Shown here: positions 33,810 to 42,781 of the stretch, one piece after another
How positions within the stretch are numbered: the stretch's first letter is position 1
How the letters are laid out: the number at the start of each line of letters is the position of its first letter
Assembly: GCF_042646205.1 (NCBI RefSeq)
Contig: NZ_JBHRTF010000006.1
Span: forward strand, 443,991 to 507,990
DNA length: 64,000 bases
Direction: 5' to 3'
DNA from: Cellvibrio fontiphilus_A
Lineage (GTDB): Bacteria > Pseudomonadota > Gammaproteobacteria > Pseudomonadales > Cellvibrionaceae
Made by a program: the position numbers and the translations under genes
The notes under the pieces: generated by a model
What the model was told of the DNA's origin: nothing
Database searches by the model: none
What the model saw: only the letters and a program-made list of their open reading frames with translations

Positions 33810-33850
33810 TATGAAATTATGGCTGTATTTTTATCAGGCCTATAAGATCA

Positions 33851-34138
33851 ATGATTCAACAGCTGAGCATTATCAACCGAATTGCGGCGGCACTAGTCGG
33901 CGGCTACGCATTTACTTGGGGGTTTACTGCACTTGGTATTGCCGGGCTGGTAGCACTGGGTGTGGATTTTCATGAGGCCGAAACAGCGGTGCTGTTGTTG
34001 GCATTTTTAGTGTTCTTGACCCTGTTTCTCTGGGTGTTTGCGACCTCTCGTATTGCGCGGGCCTGGTTGTTGTTGGGCGGTGGTGCAGTGCTTATGACCG
34101 CGGCGGCCTGGGCGCTGCAGCGCGTGCTTTTGGGTTGA
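33851..34138 (+). CDS. DUF3649-like small membrane protein
   Basis: The 95-aa product is almost wholly hydrophobic with three predicted membrane helices: AALVGGYAFTWGFTALGI, TAVLLLAFLVFLTLFLWV and AWLLLGGGAVLMTAAAW. It matches the DUF3649 pattern found as first gene in iron-regulated PepSY operons. Function is unknown, probably an accessory for the PepSY protein encoded 23 bases downstream. It has Fur-box-like sites upstream. The ATG has no strong ribosome site. Confidence 0.82.
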   Translation: MIQQLSIINRIAAALVGGYAFTWGFTALGIAGLVALGVDFHEAETAVLLLAFLVFLTLFLWVFATSRIARAWLLLGGGAVLMTAAAWALQRVLLG

Positions 34139-34160
34139 TGGCCGAGGAATAGAAGGTTCT

Positions 34161-35879
34161 ATGTTTAGTCAATTTCGTTTATCCATGACGTGGGTTCATA
34201 CCTGGTTCGGTTTGGTGATGGGCTTTGTGCTCATGATTTGTTTTTTCTTTGGTGCACTATCGGTATTTGATCGGGAGATAGATCGCTGGGCGATTCCGAA
34301 AACGCGCTTTGAACCTCAGCCCATGCCATCGTTTGATCATTTACTGAAACCGGTATTTGAAAAGTTGCGTGCTCACCCGGTGGATATGGCAGCTACGGCA
34401 GAGCGGGTAATTGGTGATTTACCGCACCCGGATGCTATGCCTATGGCATCACTCTATGCTTACACCACGCATCGTGATCCGGTATTGGCGATAGGGGCAG
34501 AGTTCAGTATCCCGAATAAGCCCAAGAACCCTGCTGATGATCATTTACATGTGCACGGTTGGGCGACTATCGACCCGCGTACGGGTGAAGTTATTCCCGA
34601 TGATGCATTAAAAATCGGCAGCGGTTGGTTTTACCCTATGCATTACAGCCTTAATTGGCAGTGGAAAAATATTGGCTTTTATGTGGTCGGTTTGGCGGCA
34701 TTTATCATGTTGGCTGCGTTGGTGACCGGCGTGATTATGCATCGCAAAATCTTTCGTGAGCTGTTTACCTTTCGACCACAAAAACGTACTCAGCGCAGCA
34801 CTCTGGATCTGCACAATATGACCGGTGTGGTTGCATTGCCATTCCACTTCTTTTTTGCATTTACGGGCCTGATTATTTTCGCGGCTTATTATTACCTCCC
34901 AGTATCGGGAACCCTGCTTAAACCCCTGCATGACCAGCATGAAATTCTGGAGTCAGAGCGCACAGGGCTGCCCCATGAGCCTTCCGGTGTGGCAGCACCC
35001 ATGGCCTCGGTCGATGCCATGGTGACAGAAGCCAAGCGTCGTTGGGCTGAGCGCGATATGGCCGGTGAAGTGGGTTACCTTTATGCTGATCATTTGGGTG
35101 ATCAAAATGGCTATGTGAGTATTTATCGCGCGGGAAGTGACCGGGTTGCGTTGGTGGGTGAAGGCATACACTTTAAAGCCAGTACCGGCGAAGTGCTGCG
35201 CGAAGATCCGCCGCGCACCGCCGTCGCCGAGATCAACGAATTTCTGACTGGTTTGCATTTACAGCATTTTGAGCACTGGTTATTGCGCTGGCTCTATGTG
35301 ATTGGCGGTTTGCTCGGTTGTGTTTGTATCGCAACCGGCTTTATTTTCTTTGTCGAAAAGCGCAAGCGTCAGCATGCAAAAACCAATAGCCAAGCTAGTC
35401 GTATTGTTGATGCCTTTGCGGTTACTACGGTGACCGGCATGCTCATCGCAACCCTTGCGATCCTGGTGGCAAACCGCCTGCTCCCCGCTGACTTGGCTGG
35501 TAAAGGCTCTTGGGAGATCAGAGCCTTCTGGGGCGCGTGGTTATTGGCTTTATTGCACGCATTCTGGCGCAGCGCACCTGTTGCCCGTGCAGCTTTGAAT
35601 CCGGCGTGGCGCGAGCAGTGCTGGCTGGCGGCGCTTCTCGCTGGTACAGCAGTGTTACTCAACTGGATTTCGACCGGTGACCATCTGTTCAAAACTGTCT
35701 TCACCAACACCTATTGGCCCGTGGCCGGTGTTGACTTGAGCCTGATAGTAACGGCGGTGTTATTAGTGGGTGCCGCACGCAAACTGTGGCGGGTTGAGCA
35801 GTCAGCCGCGCAAAGCCAGTTGGTCAGCGAAGAGGTGGGGTGCAACTTTGGAATCAATGGTGAGGTGAATCATGGTTGA
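34161..35879 (+). CDS. PepSY-associated membrane protein (ferrisiderophore-reduction type)
   Basis: This 572-aa inner-membrane protein has a first helix from about residue 15 (GLVMGFVLMICFFFGALSVF) and further helices near 175-195, 215-240, 370-395 and beyond 420. Two periplasmic loops hold PepSY-type domains. Conserved histidines (MTWVHTWFGLVMG, LHNMTGVVALPFHFFFAF, HFEHWLLRWLY) suggest haem or electron-transfer function. Related proteins (FpvG-like/PiuB-like) reduce or release iron from siderophores in the periplasm. It is sandwiched between DUF3649- and DUF3325-type genes. Its end overlaps the next gene by eight bases. Confidence 0.85.
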   Translation: MFSQFRLSMTWVHTWFGLVMGFVLMICFFFGALSVFDREIDRWAIPKTRFEPQPMPSFDHLLKPVFEKLRAHPVDMAATAERVIGDLPHPDAMPMASLYAYTTHRDPVLAIGAEFSIPNKPKNPADDHLHVHGWATIDPRTGEVIPDDALKIGSGWFYPMHYSLNWQWKNIGFYVVGLAAFIMLAALVTGVIMHRKIFRELFTFRPQKRTQRSTLDLHNMTGVVALPFHFFFAFTGLIIFAAYYYLPVSGTLLKPLHDQHEILESERTGLPHEPSGVAAPMASVDAMVTEAKRRWAERDMAGEVGYLYADHLGDQNGYVSIYRAGSDRVALVGEGIHFKASTGEVLREDPPRTAVAEINEFLTGLHLQHFEHWLLRWLYVIGGLLGCVCIATGFIFFVEKRKRQHAKTNSQASRIVDAFAVTTVTGMLIATLAILVANRLLPADLAGKGSWEIRAFWGAWLLALLHAFWRSAPVARAALNPAWREQCWLAALLAGTAVLLNWISTGDHLFKTVFTNTYWPVAGVDLSLIVTAVLLVGAARKLWRVEQSAAQSQLVSEEVGCNFGINGEVNHG

Positions 35880-36201
35880 GCCTTGGGTCGCATTGATGCT
35901 CGCCGCGTTGAGCTGTTTTGTTGGGTTTGCCTGGTTTGCCCTTGCGATGAGTGTGCACTGGCAGCAAGTAATGAAAACTACCTCGGCTCCCAGTCTGCAA
36001 ATACGTGCCACACTCAGGTTGCTTGGTTCGGTGGGCTTGTTGGTTGCGGCGCTGTTCTGTTTTATTGCTGATCGACCTTCCATGGCGATATTGGTGTGGT
36101 TGATGCTGCTCGCCGTCTGTGCTCCCTCGGTTGCGATGCTGCTGGCTTGGCGCCCGCAGCTGCTGCGCTTACTGTGGCCCGGCGTTAAGGTAAAAGCGTA
36201 A
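35872..36201 (+). CDS. DUF3325-like small membrane protein
   Basis: The 109-aa product has three hydrophobic helices (LMLAALSCFVGFAWFALAM, LGSVGLLVAALFCFIAD and AILVWLMLLAVCAPSVAMLL) and fits the DUF3325 family. This family is almost always next to a PepSY protein in iron-uptake operons. The ATG at 35872 overlaps the upstream stop, indicating coupling. Its last 17 bases overlap the 3' end of the convergent diguanylate cyclase gene. Function is unknown. Confidence 0.83.
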   Translation: MVEPWVALMLAALSCFVGFAWFALAMSVHWQQVMKTTSAPSLQIRATLRLLGSVGLLVAALFCFIADRPSMAILVWLMLLAVCAPSVAMLLAWRPQLLRLLWPGVKVKA

Positions 36202-37150
36202 CCCGGTTGCGGCCGCCTTCTTTGGACTTGTACAAGCCCTGATCGGCTTTTTCGATCCAGTGGCGATGGTCGTGTAACTCCGGGTTGAGTTCTGAAACTC
36301 CCATGCTCACCGTGAACTGAATCTCGTGCCCCTCGGCATAAATGGTTGAGGACTCGATTGTTTTACGCAGGCGTTCAGCAAACACACAGGCGCCATCACC
36401 GTTGGTATTGGTTAGGATGATGCCGAATTCTTCGCCACCGTAGCGGCCGGGAATATCCAAATCGCGCGCGTGCTCTTTGATGGTTCTGCTCACCGCCCGG
36501 ATCGCTTCATCGCCAACAGTATGTCCATAGGTGTCGTTAATTTTCTTGAAGTGATCTATATCCAACATAATCAGGCTTGATGGCTGTTCATAGCGATCGA
36601 AGCGTTTGAACTCCTGGATCAATCTCAATTCCCAATAACCGCGGTTAAACAAGCCGGTCAAGTGGTCAGTGCGACTCATATTTTGCAGTTGTTTGTTGGC
36701 TTGTTGCTGCGCAATTTTATTTACGGCTGTATCCGTCACATCGTAAATGATCAGGCAGATGTGCTTGGCAATGCCGTTGGTATCGAGCAGCGGAATAATG
36801 CTGCTATTTTGATACATGTATTCGGCCGTCCCGGTAATAGGGCGATAGTGTGGGAAGCGGAATAAATAAGGTCGCTGCTCCCAAGTGGTGAATGCCGTAT
36901 TTTGTAATACAAACACCGATTGTGCCTTGTGTTTGAACCAGGCCTCGGGGAGTTCCGGGAAGGCTTCAAATAAACTCTTACCCAGTACCTTCTCTGGCGC
37001 TTTGCCGCTGTGATTTTGCATAAAGCTGTTCCACACATTGATGGTGTAGTTTTCGTCCATCACAACGAGCCCTACATCAATGTTTTGCAAAATGTCCATT
37101 TGCCAATGAACATCATCGAACAGCTTGTCGGAGTCTTTGGTTTTTACCAT
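36185..37150 (-). CDS. PAS-GGEEF diguanylate cyclase
   Basis: This enzyme makes c-di-GMP from two GTP. The 321-aa product has an N-terminal PAS domain (about 15-140, with DVGLVVMDENYTINVWN and a YDVTD boundary). A short coiled linker (KIAQQQANKQLQNMSRTD) leads into a GGDEF domain. The active site is intact as GRYGGEEFGIIL (GGEEF at 238-242), and an inhibitory I-site RDLD lies five residues before it, so product feedback is expected. No membrane segment is present. The CheC-like gene ends 14 bases upstream, forming a two-gene unit. Confidence 0.94.
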   Translation of the reverse strand: MVKTKDSDKLFDDVHWQMDILQNIDVGLVVMDENYTINVWNSFMQNHSGKAPEKVLGKSLFEAFPELPEAWFKHKAQSVFVLQNTAFTTWEQRPYLFRFPHYRPITGTAEYMYQNSSIIPLLDTNGIAKHICLIIYDVTDTAVNKIAQQQANKQLQNMSRTDHLTGLFNRGYWELRLIQEFKRFDRYEQPSSLIMLDIDHFKKINDTYGHTVGDEAIRAVSRTIKEHARDLDIPGRYGGEEFGIILTNTNGDGACVFAERLRKTIESSTIYAEGHEIQFTVSMGVSELNPELHDHRHWIEKADQGLYKSKEGGRNRVTLLP

Positions 37151-37164
37151 CGGTGTTATTCAGC

Positions 37165-37782
37165 CTAATCAAGTAGGTAGTCAAGTTTTTCGGTCAGACC
37201 GGAAATGGAATGTTCAGCAATCACCAATAACAAATCACAGTTGATCTTGTGATCTTCAATCGCGTAGTTGATCTCCACTACCAGCGCTTGCTTCCATTTC
37301 ATATTGTTGTTTTGCAGTAGGTCGGTGATGTTGCAGTGTTGCCCCAATAACATGGGGGGGCCGAAGCTGAAGTGCGTATCCAATTGCTCGGCAAGGCCAC
37401 GAAGACAGGCGCCATTTAATACATTCGCCGTATCCATCAGCAATTCGTATTGAGCTTGCTCATCGGGAACACGGTCATATTTAAGCAGTCTGGCAAGGTC
37501 GTCAAAATCGGTGCCATGGAATATCAGCATGGCTTCGCCCGCTATGCCACCGCCAATAAAACCCTGGCAGACACCATGAACTATATCGTTTTGGTTTTCC
37601 CGGTTAAGGGACTGGAGTGCCATGGCGATATCGGTTGGGTTGAGCACGCTAACGTGGGGTATGGACAATACGACAAAGACGTCCAGCAGGCGGGCCAGGT
37701 GGGCACCGGCTTGGCCCATGGCGACGTTGGTAATTTCTTGCAGGCAGTCGCGCTGGTCTTCAGTGAGCAAGTATTCAGGCAT
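37165..37782 (-). CDS. CheC-like phosphatase family protein
   Basis: The 205-aa product resembles CheC, a phosphatase for phosphorylated CheY-type regulators. The first family motif is present as CLQEITNVAMGQAGAHLARLL near residue 13 (E and N spaced as required). The second copy, LLMDTANVLNGACLRGLAEQL near 110, has Asp in place of the usual Glu. CheC normally has both sites. The ATG at 37782 was preferred; one at 37806 adds eight residues, and neither has a clear ribosome site. It is followed by the diguanylate cyclase, suggesting a joint role in motility or c-di-GMP signalling. Confidence 0.83.
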   Translation of the reverse strand: MPEYLLTEDQRDCLQEITNVAMGQAGAHLARLLDVFVVLSIPHVSVLNPTDIAMALQSLNRENQNDIVHGVCQGFIGGGIAGEAMLIFHGTDFDDLARLLKYDRVPDEQAQYELLMDTANVLNGACLRGLAEQLDTHFSFGPPMLLGQHCNITDLLQNNNMKWKQALVVEINYAIEDHKINCDLLLVIAEHSISGLTEKLDYLLD

Positions 37783-38073
37783 AGTGTTCGATCTTGTTAT
37801 AAGCATCTGGAGGTTTATCTGAAGCTTAGCAGTAATCTATCAATTTGTTGCAAAACATCTGATGGGTTAGCCGGCAGGCTTTCCTCCACAAGAATTTCAT
37901 CAATTCCACACGGATTTTTATACTCTAAGTGCCTATCAGAGCAGGTTTTTTAGGCTCTTTGTTTGTAATCCAAAGTGTACTACCATGCCCTGAATAGCCA
38001 TTAATGCCGGGGCATTTCAGCAAGATTGTTTGACTGCCAGCCCCGCCCATCAACAATTTGAACAGAGGCACAT

Positions 38074-40152
38074 ATGAGTCCATGCAAACAGGTGTTGGCG
38101 ACAGTGATTACCCCCTGGAAGCTGCTAAAGCCGGCGTCCTTTTTGGCCTTGAGTATTGGATTACTCGCCGGCTGCGATTCGCGCCCTGAGGCTGAAGGTT
38201 CTTCAGATGTGGTGGCTTCAGTTGCTTGGCAAAAACCCGCTGATGCCAAGGCTGCCGACTACCTTGCCGGCTGTGAAGCTGATCATGGCCAGATTCGCAC
38301 GCAAATGAAGGCGTTTGCTGCAGAGTCAATACATTACCAACCCCAAGAGCTGCTGGGAGCGATCAACAATATCGACCTGTTGCTCGACAAACAGATGAAC
38401 CTTGCCAGCCTCTACGCCAATGTCCACCCGAATGAGGCGGTTCGTGCAAGCGCTGAGGAGTGCGAGCAAAAGTTTGTTGAGCTAATTAGCGAAATCAGCT
38501 TGTCCCGCCCGCTGTATAACCATCTGGTCGCGGTAGATACAACCGGTTTGGATGCACAGGACAAACGTTTGGTAGAGCACTTGCTGCTAGACTTTAAACG
38601 TGCCGGTGTAGATAAAGACGAGGCAACGCGCGCGCGCATCAAAAAATTGAATGAAGAAATCAATTTAATTGGCCAAAACTTCGATAAAAATATTCGCGAT
38701 GGCGCGCGCCAATTGGTATTGGATTCTGTTGATGACCTTAAAGGGTTGCCTCAAGACTACATAGATACTCACAAACCGAATGAAGATGGAAAAATTATTC
38801 TCACAACGGCATACCCTGATTACGTACCGTTTATGCAATATGCCGAAAACGATGAGTTGCGCAAAAAATTCTATGTCATCTTTCGCCAGCAGGCCTATCC
38901 AGAAAATAAGGCTGTACTGCAAAGTCTGATCGAAAAGCGCCATGAGTTGGCACAAATTCTGGGTTATGAGAATTTCTCGGCATTTATTACCGAAGACAAG
39001 ATGATCGGTTCGCCAGCAAACGTCCAAAGTTTTATTGACAAGGTTTCTGCTGTAGCAACGCCGCGTGCCGAGCAGGAATATCAACAGTTGTTAGCGCGAC
39101 TGCAGCAGATTGATCCAACTGCTACCCGCGTTGAAGATTGGCAAAAAATGTATGTGGAGCACTTGGTCAAAAAAGAGGATTACCAGGTCAATGCGCAGGA
39201 AGTTCGTCAGTACTTTCATTACGACAAAGTAAAACAAGGTATTTTTGAATTGGTGCAGGCCATGTTTGGTGTTTCCATTCGCCCTTGGCAAACCGATGTT
39301 TGGCATGAGTCAGTAAATGCCTATGAAATACTGGAGGGTGAAAAAGTTATTGGTCGCTTCTATTTGGATATGCACCCACGCACTGGAAAGTACAAACATG
39401 CCGCTGCATTTTCGGTTGTGAATGGCATAGATGGTGTACAACTGCCGGTAGCTGCTTTGGTGTGTAATTTCCCGGGCGATGACGGTAGTTCCGGTTTAAT
39501 GGAGCACGCAGACGTAGAAACTTTTTTGCATGAGTTTGGCCATTTGCTGCATGGAATTTTTGCCGGGACCAACCAGCGCTGGATGTATTTCTCGGGCATA
39601 AAAACCGAATGGGATTTTGTCGAGGCTCCCTCACAAATGCTGGAGGAATGGGTATGGGATACCGAAACTCTTGCCAGCTTTGCGCAAAATGATAAAGGCG
39701 AGGTTATCCCACAAGAGTTAGTTGCGAAAATGATCGCCGCGCGTGACTTTGGGCGCGCCATGTGGACAAAACATCAATTGTTTTATGCGGCGCTATCACT
39801 CGGCTTATACAACACAGATCCCTCCAAACTTGATCTGAATAAAGCGATGGAAGAGATTCAATCCACATACTCGCCTTTTGGGTATGTGGACGATACTTAT
39901 TTTTACGCAAGCTTCGGTCACTTGAATGGATATTCCTCCATCTATTACACCTATATGTGGTCACTGGTGATCGCCGCCGACATGCATAGCGAATTCATGA
40001 AGAAAGGGTTGCGTAACCCTGAACTCTCACAGCATTTCCGCAAAACTGTACTTGAACCGGGCGGCTCCAAAGACGCAGCTGATTTGGTGAAGGACTTTTT
40101 AGGGCGCCCTTATAGTTTTGACGCGTTTGCCAAGGATCTTTCTGTCAAATAG
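38074..40152 (+). CDS. M3 family oligopeptidase, predicted lipoprotein
   Basis: This 692-aa zinc metallopeptidase is of the thimet oligopeptidase (M3) type. The zinc site HEFGH is at residues 486-490 in TFLHEFGHLLHGIFAG, and the third ligand Glu follows in DFVEAPSQMLEEWVW. The N-terminus carries a lipoprotein signal (ALSIGLLAGC, Cys near residue 34), so the enzyme should act in the periplasm anchored to a membrane, unlike cytosolic OpdA. It is followed, past a terminator, by an oligopeptide ABC transporter. Trimming peptides for that importer is a plausible role. Confidence 0.92.
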   Translation: MSPCKQVLATVITPWKLLKPASFLALSIGLLAGCDSRPEAEGSSDVVASVAWQKPADAKAADYLAGCEADHGQIRTQMKAFAAESIHYQPQELLGAINNIDLLLDKQMNLASLYANVHPNEAVRASAEECEQKFVELISEISLSRPLYNHLVAVDTTGLDAQDKRLVEHLLLDFKRAGVDKDEATRARIKKLNEEINLIGQNFDKNIRDGARQLVLDSVDDLKGLPQDYIDTHKPNEDGKIILTTAYPDYVPFMQYAENDELRKKFYVIFRQQAYPENKAVLQSLIEKRHELAQILGYENFSAFITEDKMIGSPANVQSFIDKVSAVATPRAEQEYQQLLARLQQIDPTATRVEDWQKMYVEHLVKKEDYQVNAQEVRQYFHYDKVKQGIFELVQAMFGVSIRPWQTDVWHESVNAYEILEGEKVIGRFYLDMHPRTGKYKHAAAFSVVNGIDGVQLPVAALVCNFPGDDGSSGLMEHADVETFLHEFGHLLHGIFAGTNQRWMYFSGIKTEWDFVEAPSQMLEEWVWDTETLASFAQNDKGEVIPQELVAKMIAARDFGRAMWTKHQLFYAALSLGLYNTDPSKLDLNKAMEEIQSTYSPFGYVDDTYFYASFGHLNGYSSIYYTYMWSLVIAADMHSEFMKKGLRNPELSQHFRKTVLEPGGSKDAADLVKDFLGRPYSFDAFAKDLSVK

Positions 40153-40190
40153 GTCAAAAGCTCCCTATCGTTTGGTAGGGGGCTTTTGTG
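40153..40190 (+). terminator. terminator after the M3 peptidase gene
   Basis: AAAAGCTCCCTA and TAGGGGGCTTTT pair with one mismatch around TCGTTTGG, with Ts at the 3' end. It separates the peptidase gene from the opp-type operon. Confidence 0.78.
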
Positions 40191-40215
40191 CATTTAATTC
40201 GCTGTTGGTTTTTCT

Positions 40216-41847
40216 ATGAAAGTAATAAACCTTTTACTCCTGTTGTCGTTTCTGAGCTTCATTCTCTCCGGGTGTGGTGACCGAAAAACCTTGGTAGATA
40301 TAGGTACAGAAGCACAAATTCTTCATGTTGGTAATGGCACAGAACCTGCCGAAATTGATCCTCATACCACCACAGGTATGCCGGAATACCATTTGCAGAT
40401 GGCTTTATTTGAAGGTTTGGTGAGCAAACACCCGGAGACGTTGGAAATTATCCCCGCTGTTGCTGAGCGCTGGACTATTTCTGATAATGGCTTGGTTTAC
40501 ACCTTTTTCATTAGGCCTACTGCCAAATGGTCAAATGGTGATGCTTTGGTTGCAGAGGATTTTGTACTTTCCTGGCAGCGTGCACTTTCTGCGGCTTTAG
40601 GTAATCAATATGCCAATATGCTGTACAGCATTAAAAATGCTGAAGCCTTTCATCTTGGCAAAATCACCGATTTTAAACAGGTAGGGGTGGTTGCTCTTGA
40701 TCGCTCAACTCTGCAGGTGACACTAGAAAATCCTACTCCCTATTTTTTGCAAATTTTGGATCATCACAGCGCTTTTCCTGTGCATTTGCCGACATTGCTA
40801 AAACATGGTCGTATGGATGAAGCTGCTACTCGCTGGACACGGCCAGAAAATTTTGTAGGCAACGGCCCTTTTGTGATTAAAGAGTGGACTCCGGGCAAAG
40901 TGTTTTCTGTGCAGCGCAATCAGTATTATTGGGATGCGGCAACTGTCAGATTGAATGAAATTCACTTTTATCCGATCGATCAATCACTTGTGGAAGAGCG
41001 GATGTTTAAAGCAGGGCAGTTGCACAAAACTGAAACATTACCCAGCGCCAAAATCGAGAGATATCGTCAGAGTAATGCTCCTGAATATCGAAGTAATCTT
41101 TATTTTGGAACTTACTACTATGCGTTTAATGTCACCCAAAAACCCTTGAACGATGTGCGGATACGTAAAGCTTTAGCTTACTCAATTGATAGAGAGGCGA
41201 TCACAAAACACATTACACGAGGCGGCCAATTACCAACCTACGCATTAACACCTCCAGATACTTTGGGGTACACGCCGCGCGCCAAAATGATCTATGACAT
41301 TGATGCCGCTCGCCGGCTATTAGCTGAGGCTGGATATCCTGATGGAAAGGGCTTTCCAAAACTGGAGCTTGTTTATAACACCAGCCAGGATCATCAAAAA
41401 ATTGCTGTTGCTATACAACAAATGTGGAAAAAGGCATTGAATATTGATGTGTCATTGCAAAATCAGGAGTGGAAAGTTTTTTTGAGCAACCAACAATTAC
41501 TCAATTTCCAGATCGGCCGTCGCGGTTGGATTGGCGATTACATAGATCCTTTTACTTTTCTTGAGCTATTCGTAACTAATGGCGGCAATAACAATACAGG
41601 GTGGGGCAATTCACGATACGACGAGTTAATGCGCCTATCAACTTCAGCAAAAACGAGAGAAGAGCGTTACGAATATTTTCAGGAGGCCGAACAAATATTG
41701 GTTGACGAGGCTCCTATTTTGCCAATTTACAACTACACAACTAATTATCTGCTCTCTCAAGATGTGAAGGGTTATTACCCAAACACTATGGATTATCACC
41801 CCTACAAATATATGTATTTAGAATCAGCCAAAAAGGGGAATAATTAA
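40216..41847 (+). CDS. oppA: oligopeptide ABC transporter substrate-binding lipoprotein
   Basis: This is the periplasmic receptor of a peptide importer. The 543-aa product has a lipoprotein signal (LSFILSGCGD, Cys near residue 20). It then shows the family 5 solute-binding pattern NGTEPAEIDPHTTTGMPEYH, LFEGLVSKHPETLEIIPAVAERW and NDVRIRKALAYSIDREAI. The length matches OppA. E. coli OppA is soluble and periplasmic, so lipid anchoring is a difference. Its stop overlaps the oppB start by one base (TAATG). It is probably the first gene of a four-gene operon. Confidence 0.93.
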   Translation: MKVINLLLLLSFLSFILSGCGDRKTLVDIGTEAQILHVGNGTEPAEIDPHTTTGMPEYHLQMALFEGLVSKHPETLEIIPAVAERWTISDNGLVYTFFIRPTAKWSNGDALVAEDFVLSWQRALSAALGNQYANMLYSIKNAEAFHLGKITDFKQVGVVALDRSTLQVTLENPTPYFLQILDHHSAFPVHLPTLLKHGRMDEAATRWTRPENFVGNGPFVIKEWTPGKVFSVQRNQYYWDAATVRLNEIHFYPIDQSLVEERMFKAGQLHKTETLPSAKIERYRQSNAPEYRSNLYFGTYYYAFNVTQKPLNDVRIRKALAYSIDREAITKHITRGGQLPTYALTPPDTLGYTPRAKMIYDIDAARRLLAEAGYPDGKGFPKLELVYNTSQDHQKIAVAIQQMWKKALNIDVSLQNQEWKVFLSNQQLLNFQIGRRGWIGDYIDPFTFLELFVTNGGNNNTGWGNSRYDELMRLSTSAKTREERYEYFQEAEQILVDEAPILPIYNYTTNYLLSQDVKGYYPNTMDYHPYKYMYLESAKKGNN

Positions 41848-42779
41848 TGTTGCGATTTATTATCCAGCGCTGCTTGCAGGCAATCCCTGTGTTGCTACTG
41901 GTTGCGACCGTTACCTTTTTTATGATCCGCATGGCTCCTGGCGGCCCCTTTGATAATGAGCGAGCAGTTCCACCAGAAGTGCTCAAGCATTTAAACGAGC
42001 GCTATCACTTGGATGATCCCCTGTGGAAACAATACACCGATTACATGGTGAATTTACTGCAGGGCGACTTTGGCCCTTCGTTCAAATATCCCACCCACAC
42101 AGTGAATGATTTAATTGCCGCCGGTTTTCCTGCAACAGCAGAACTTTCGCTTTACGCTATTTTATTTGCCTTGGTGGTTGGGTTAACGGCGGGCGTATTT
42201 GCATCTTTACGCAGTAATACCATGCAAGATTACATTCCCATGTCTGCGGCCATGATTGGTATTTGTATGCCTACCTTCGTATTGGGGCCAATTCTTTTGC
42301 TGGTGTTTGGTATTTGGTTGGGTTGGTTGCCCGTTGCTGGTTGGGGGCAAATTCCCGGCGATAAAATTCTGCCGTCAGTGACCCTGGGTTTCGCTTACGC
42401 GGCTTACATCGCGCGTATTAGTCGTGGTGGTATGTTGGATGTGTTATCTCAAGATTACATTCGCACTGCCAAAGCCAAAGGTTTATCTACAGCTCGAATA
42501 GTCTTTGTACATGCTTTGCGCGGTGGTATCACGCCGGTTATTTCATTTCTTGGCCCTGCAATTGCCGGCCTGCTTGCGGGTTCGTTTGTGGTTGAATCTA
42601 TTTTCCAGATTCCCGGGTTGGGGCGCTTTTATGTGATGGCGGCGTTTAATCGCGATTACACGTTAATTTTGGGGCTGACGATTTTTTTTGCGTTTTTAAT
42701 TGTGCTGTTCAATTTACTCGCCGATATTGTGTTGGTGTGGTTAAACCCGAAAGTGCGTCAGGATCTTGGGGGTAAATAA
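41847..42779 (+). CDS. oppB: oligopeptide ABC transporter permease OppB
   Basis: This is one of two inner-membrane channel subunits. The 310-aa product begins MLRFIIQRCLQAIPVLLLV, the typical first helix, followed by a large periplasmic loop (GPFDNERAVPPEVLKHLNERYHLD). Five further helices and the ATPase-contacting EAA loop YIRTAKAKGLSTARIVFVHA (about residues 205-224) follow. The end FLIVLFNLLADIVLVWLNPKVR is also typical. It overlaps oppA by one base and is followed two bases later by oppC. Confidence 0.95.
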   Translation: MLRFIIQRCLQAIPVLLLVATVTFFMIRMAPGGPFDNERAVPPEVLKHLNERYHLDDPLWKQYTDYMVNLLQGDFGPSFKYPTHTVNDLIAAGFPATAELSLYAILFALVVGLTAGVFASLRSNTMQDYIPMSAAMIGICMPTFVLGPILLLVFGIWLGWLPVAGWGQIPGDKILPSVTLGFAYAAYIARISRGGMLDVLSQDYIRTAKAKGLSTARIVFVHALRGGITPVISFLGPAIAGLLAGSFVVESIFQIPGLGRFYVMAAFNRDYTLILGLTIFFAFLIVLFNLLADIVLVWLNPKVRQDLGGK

Positions 42780-42781
42780 TA

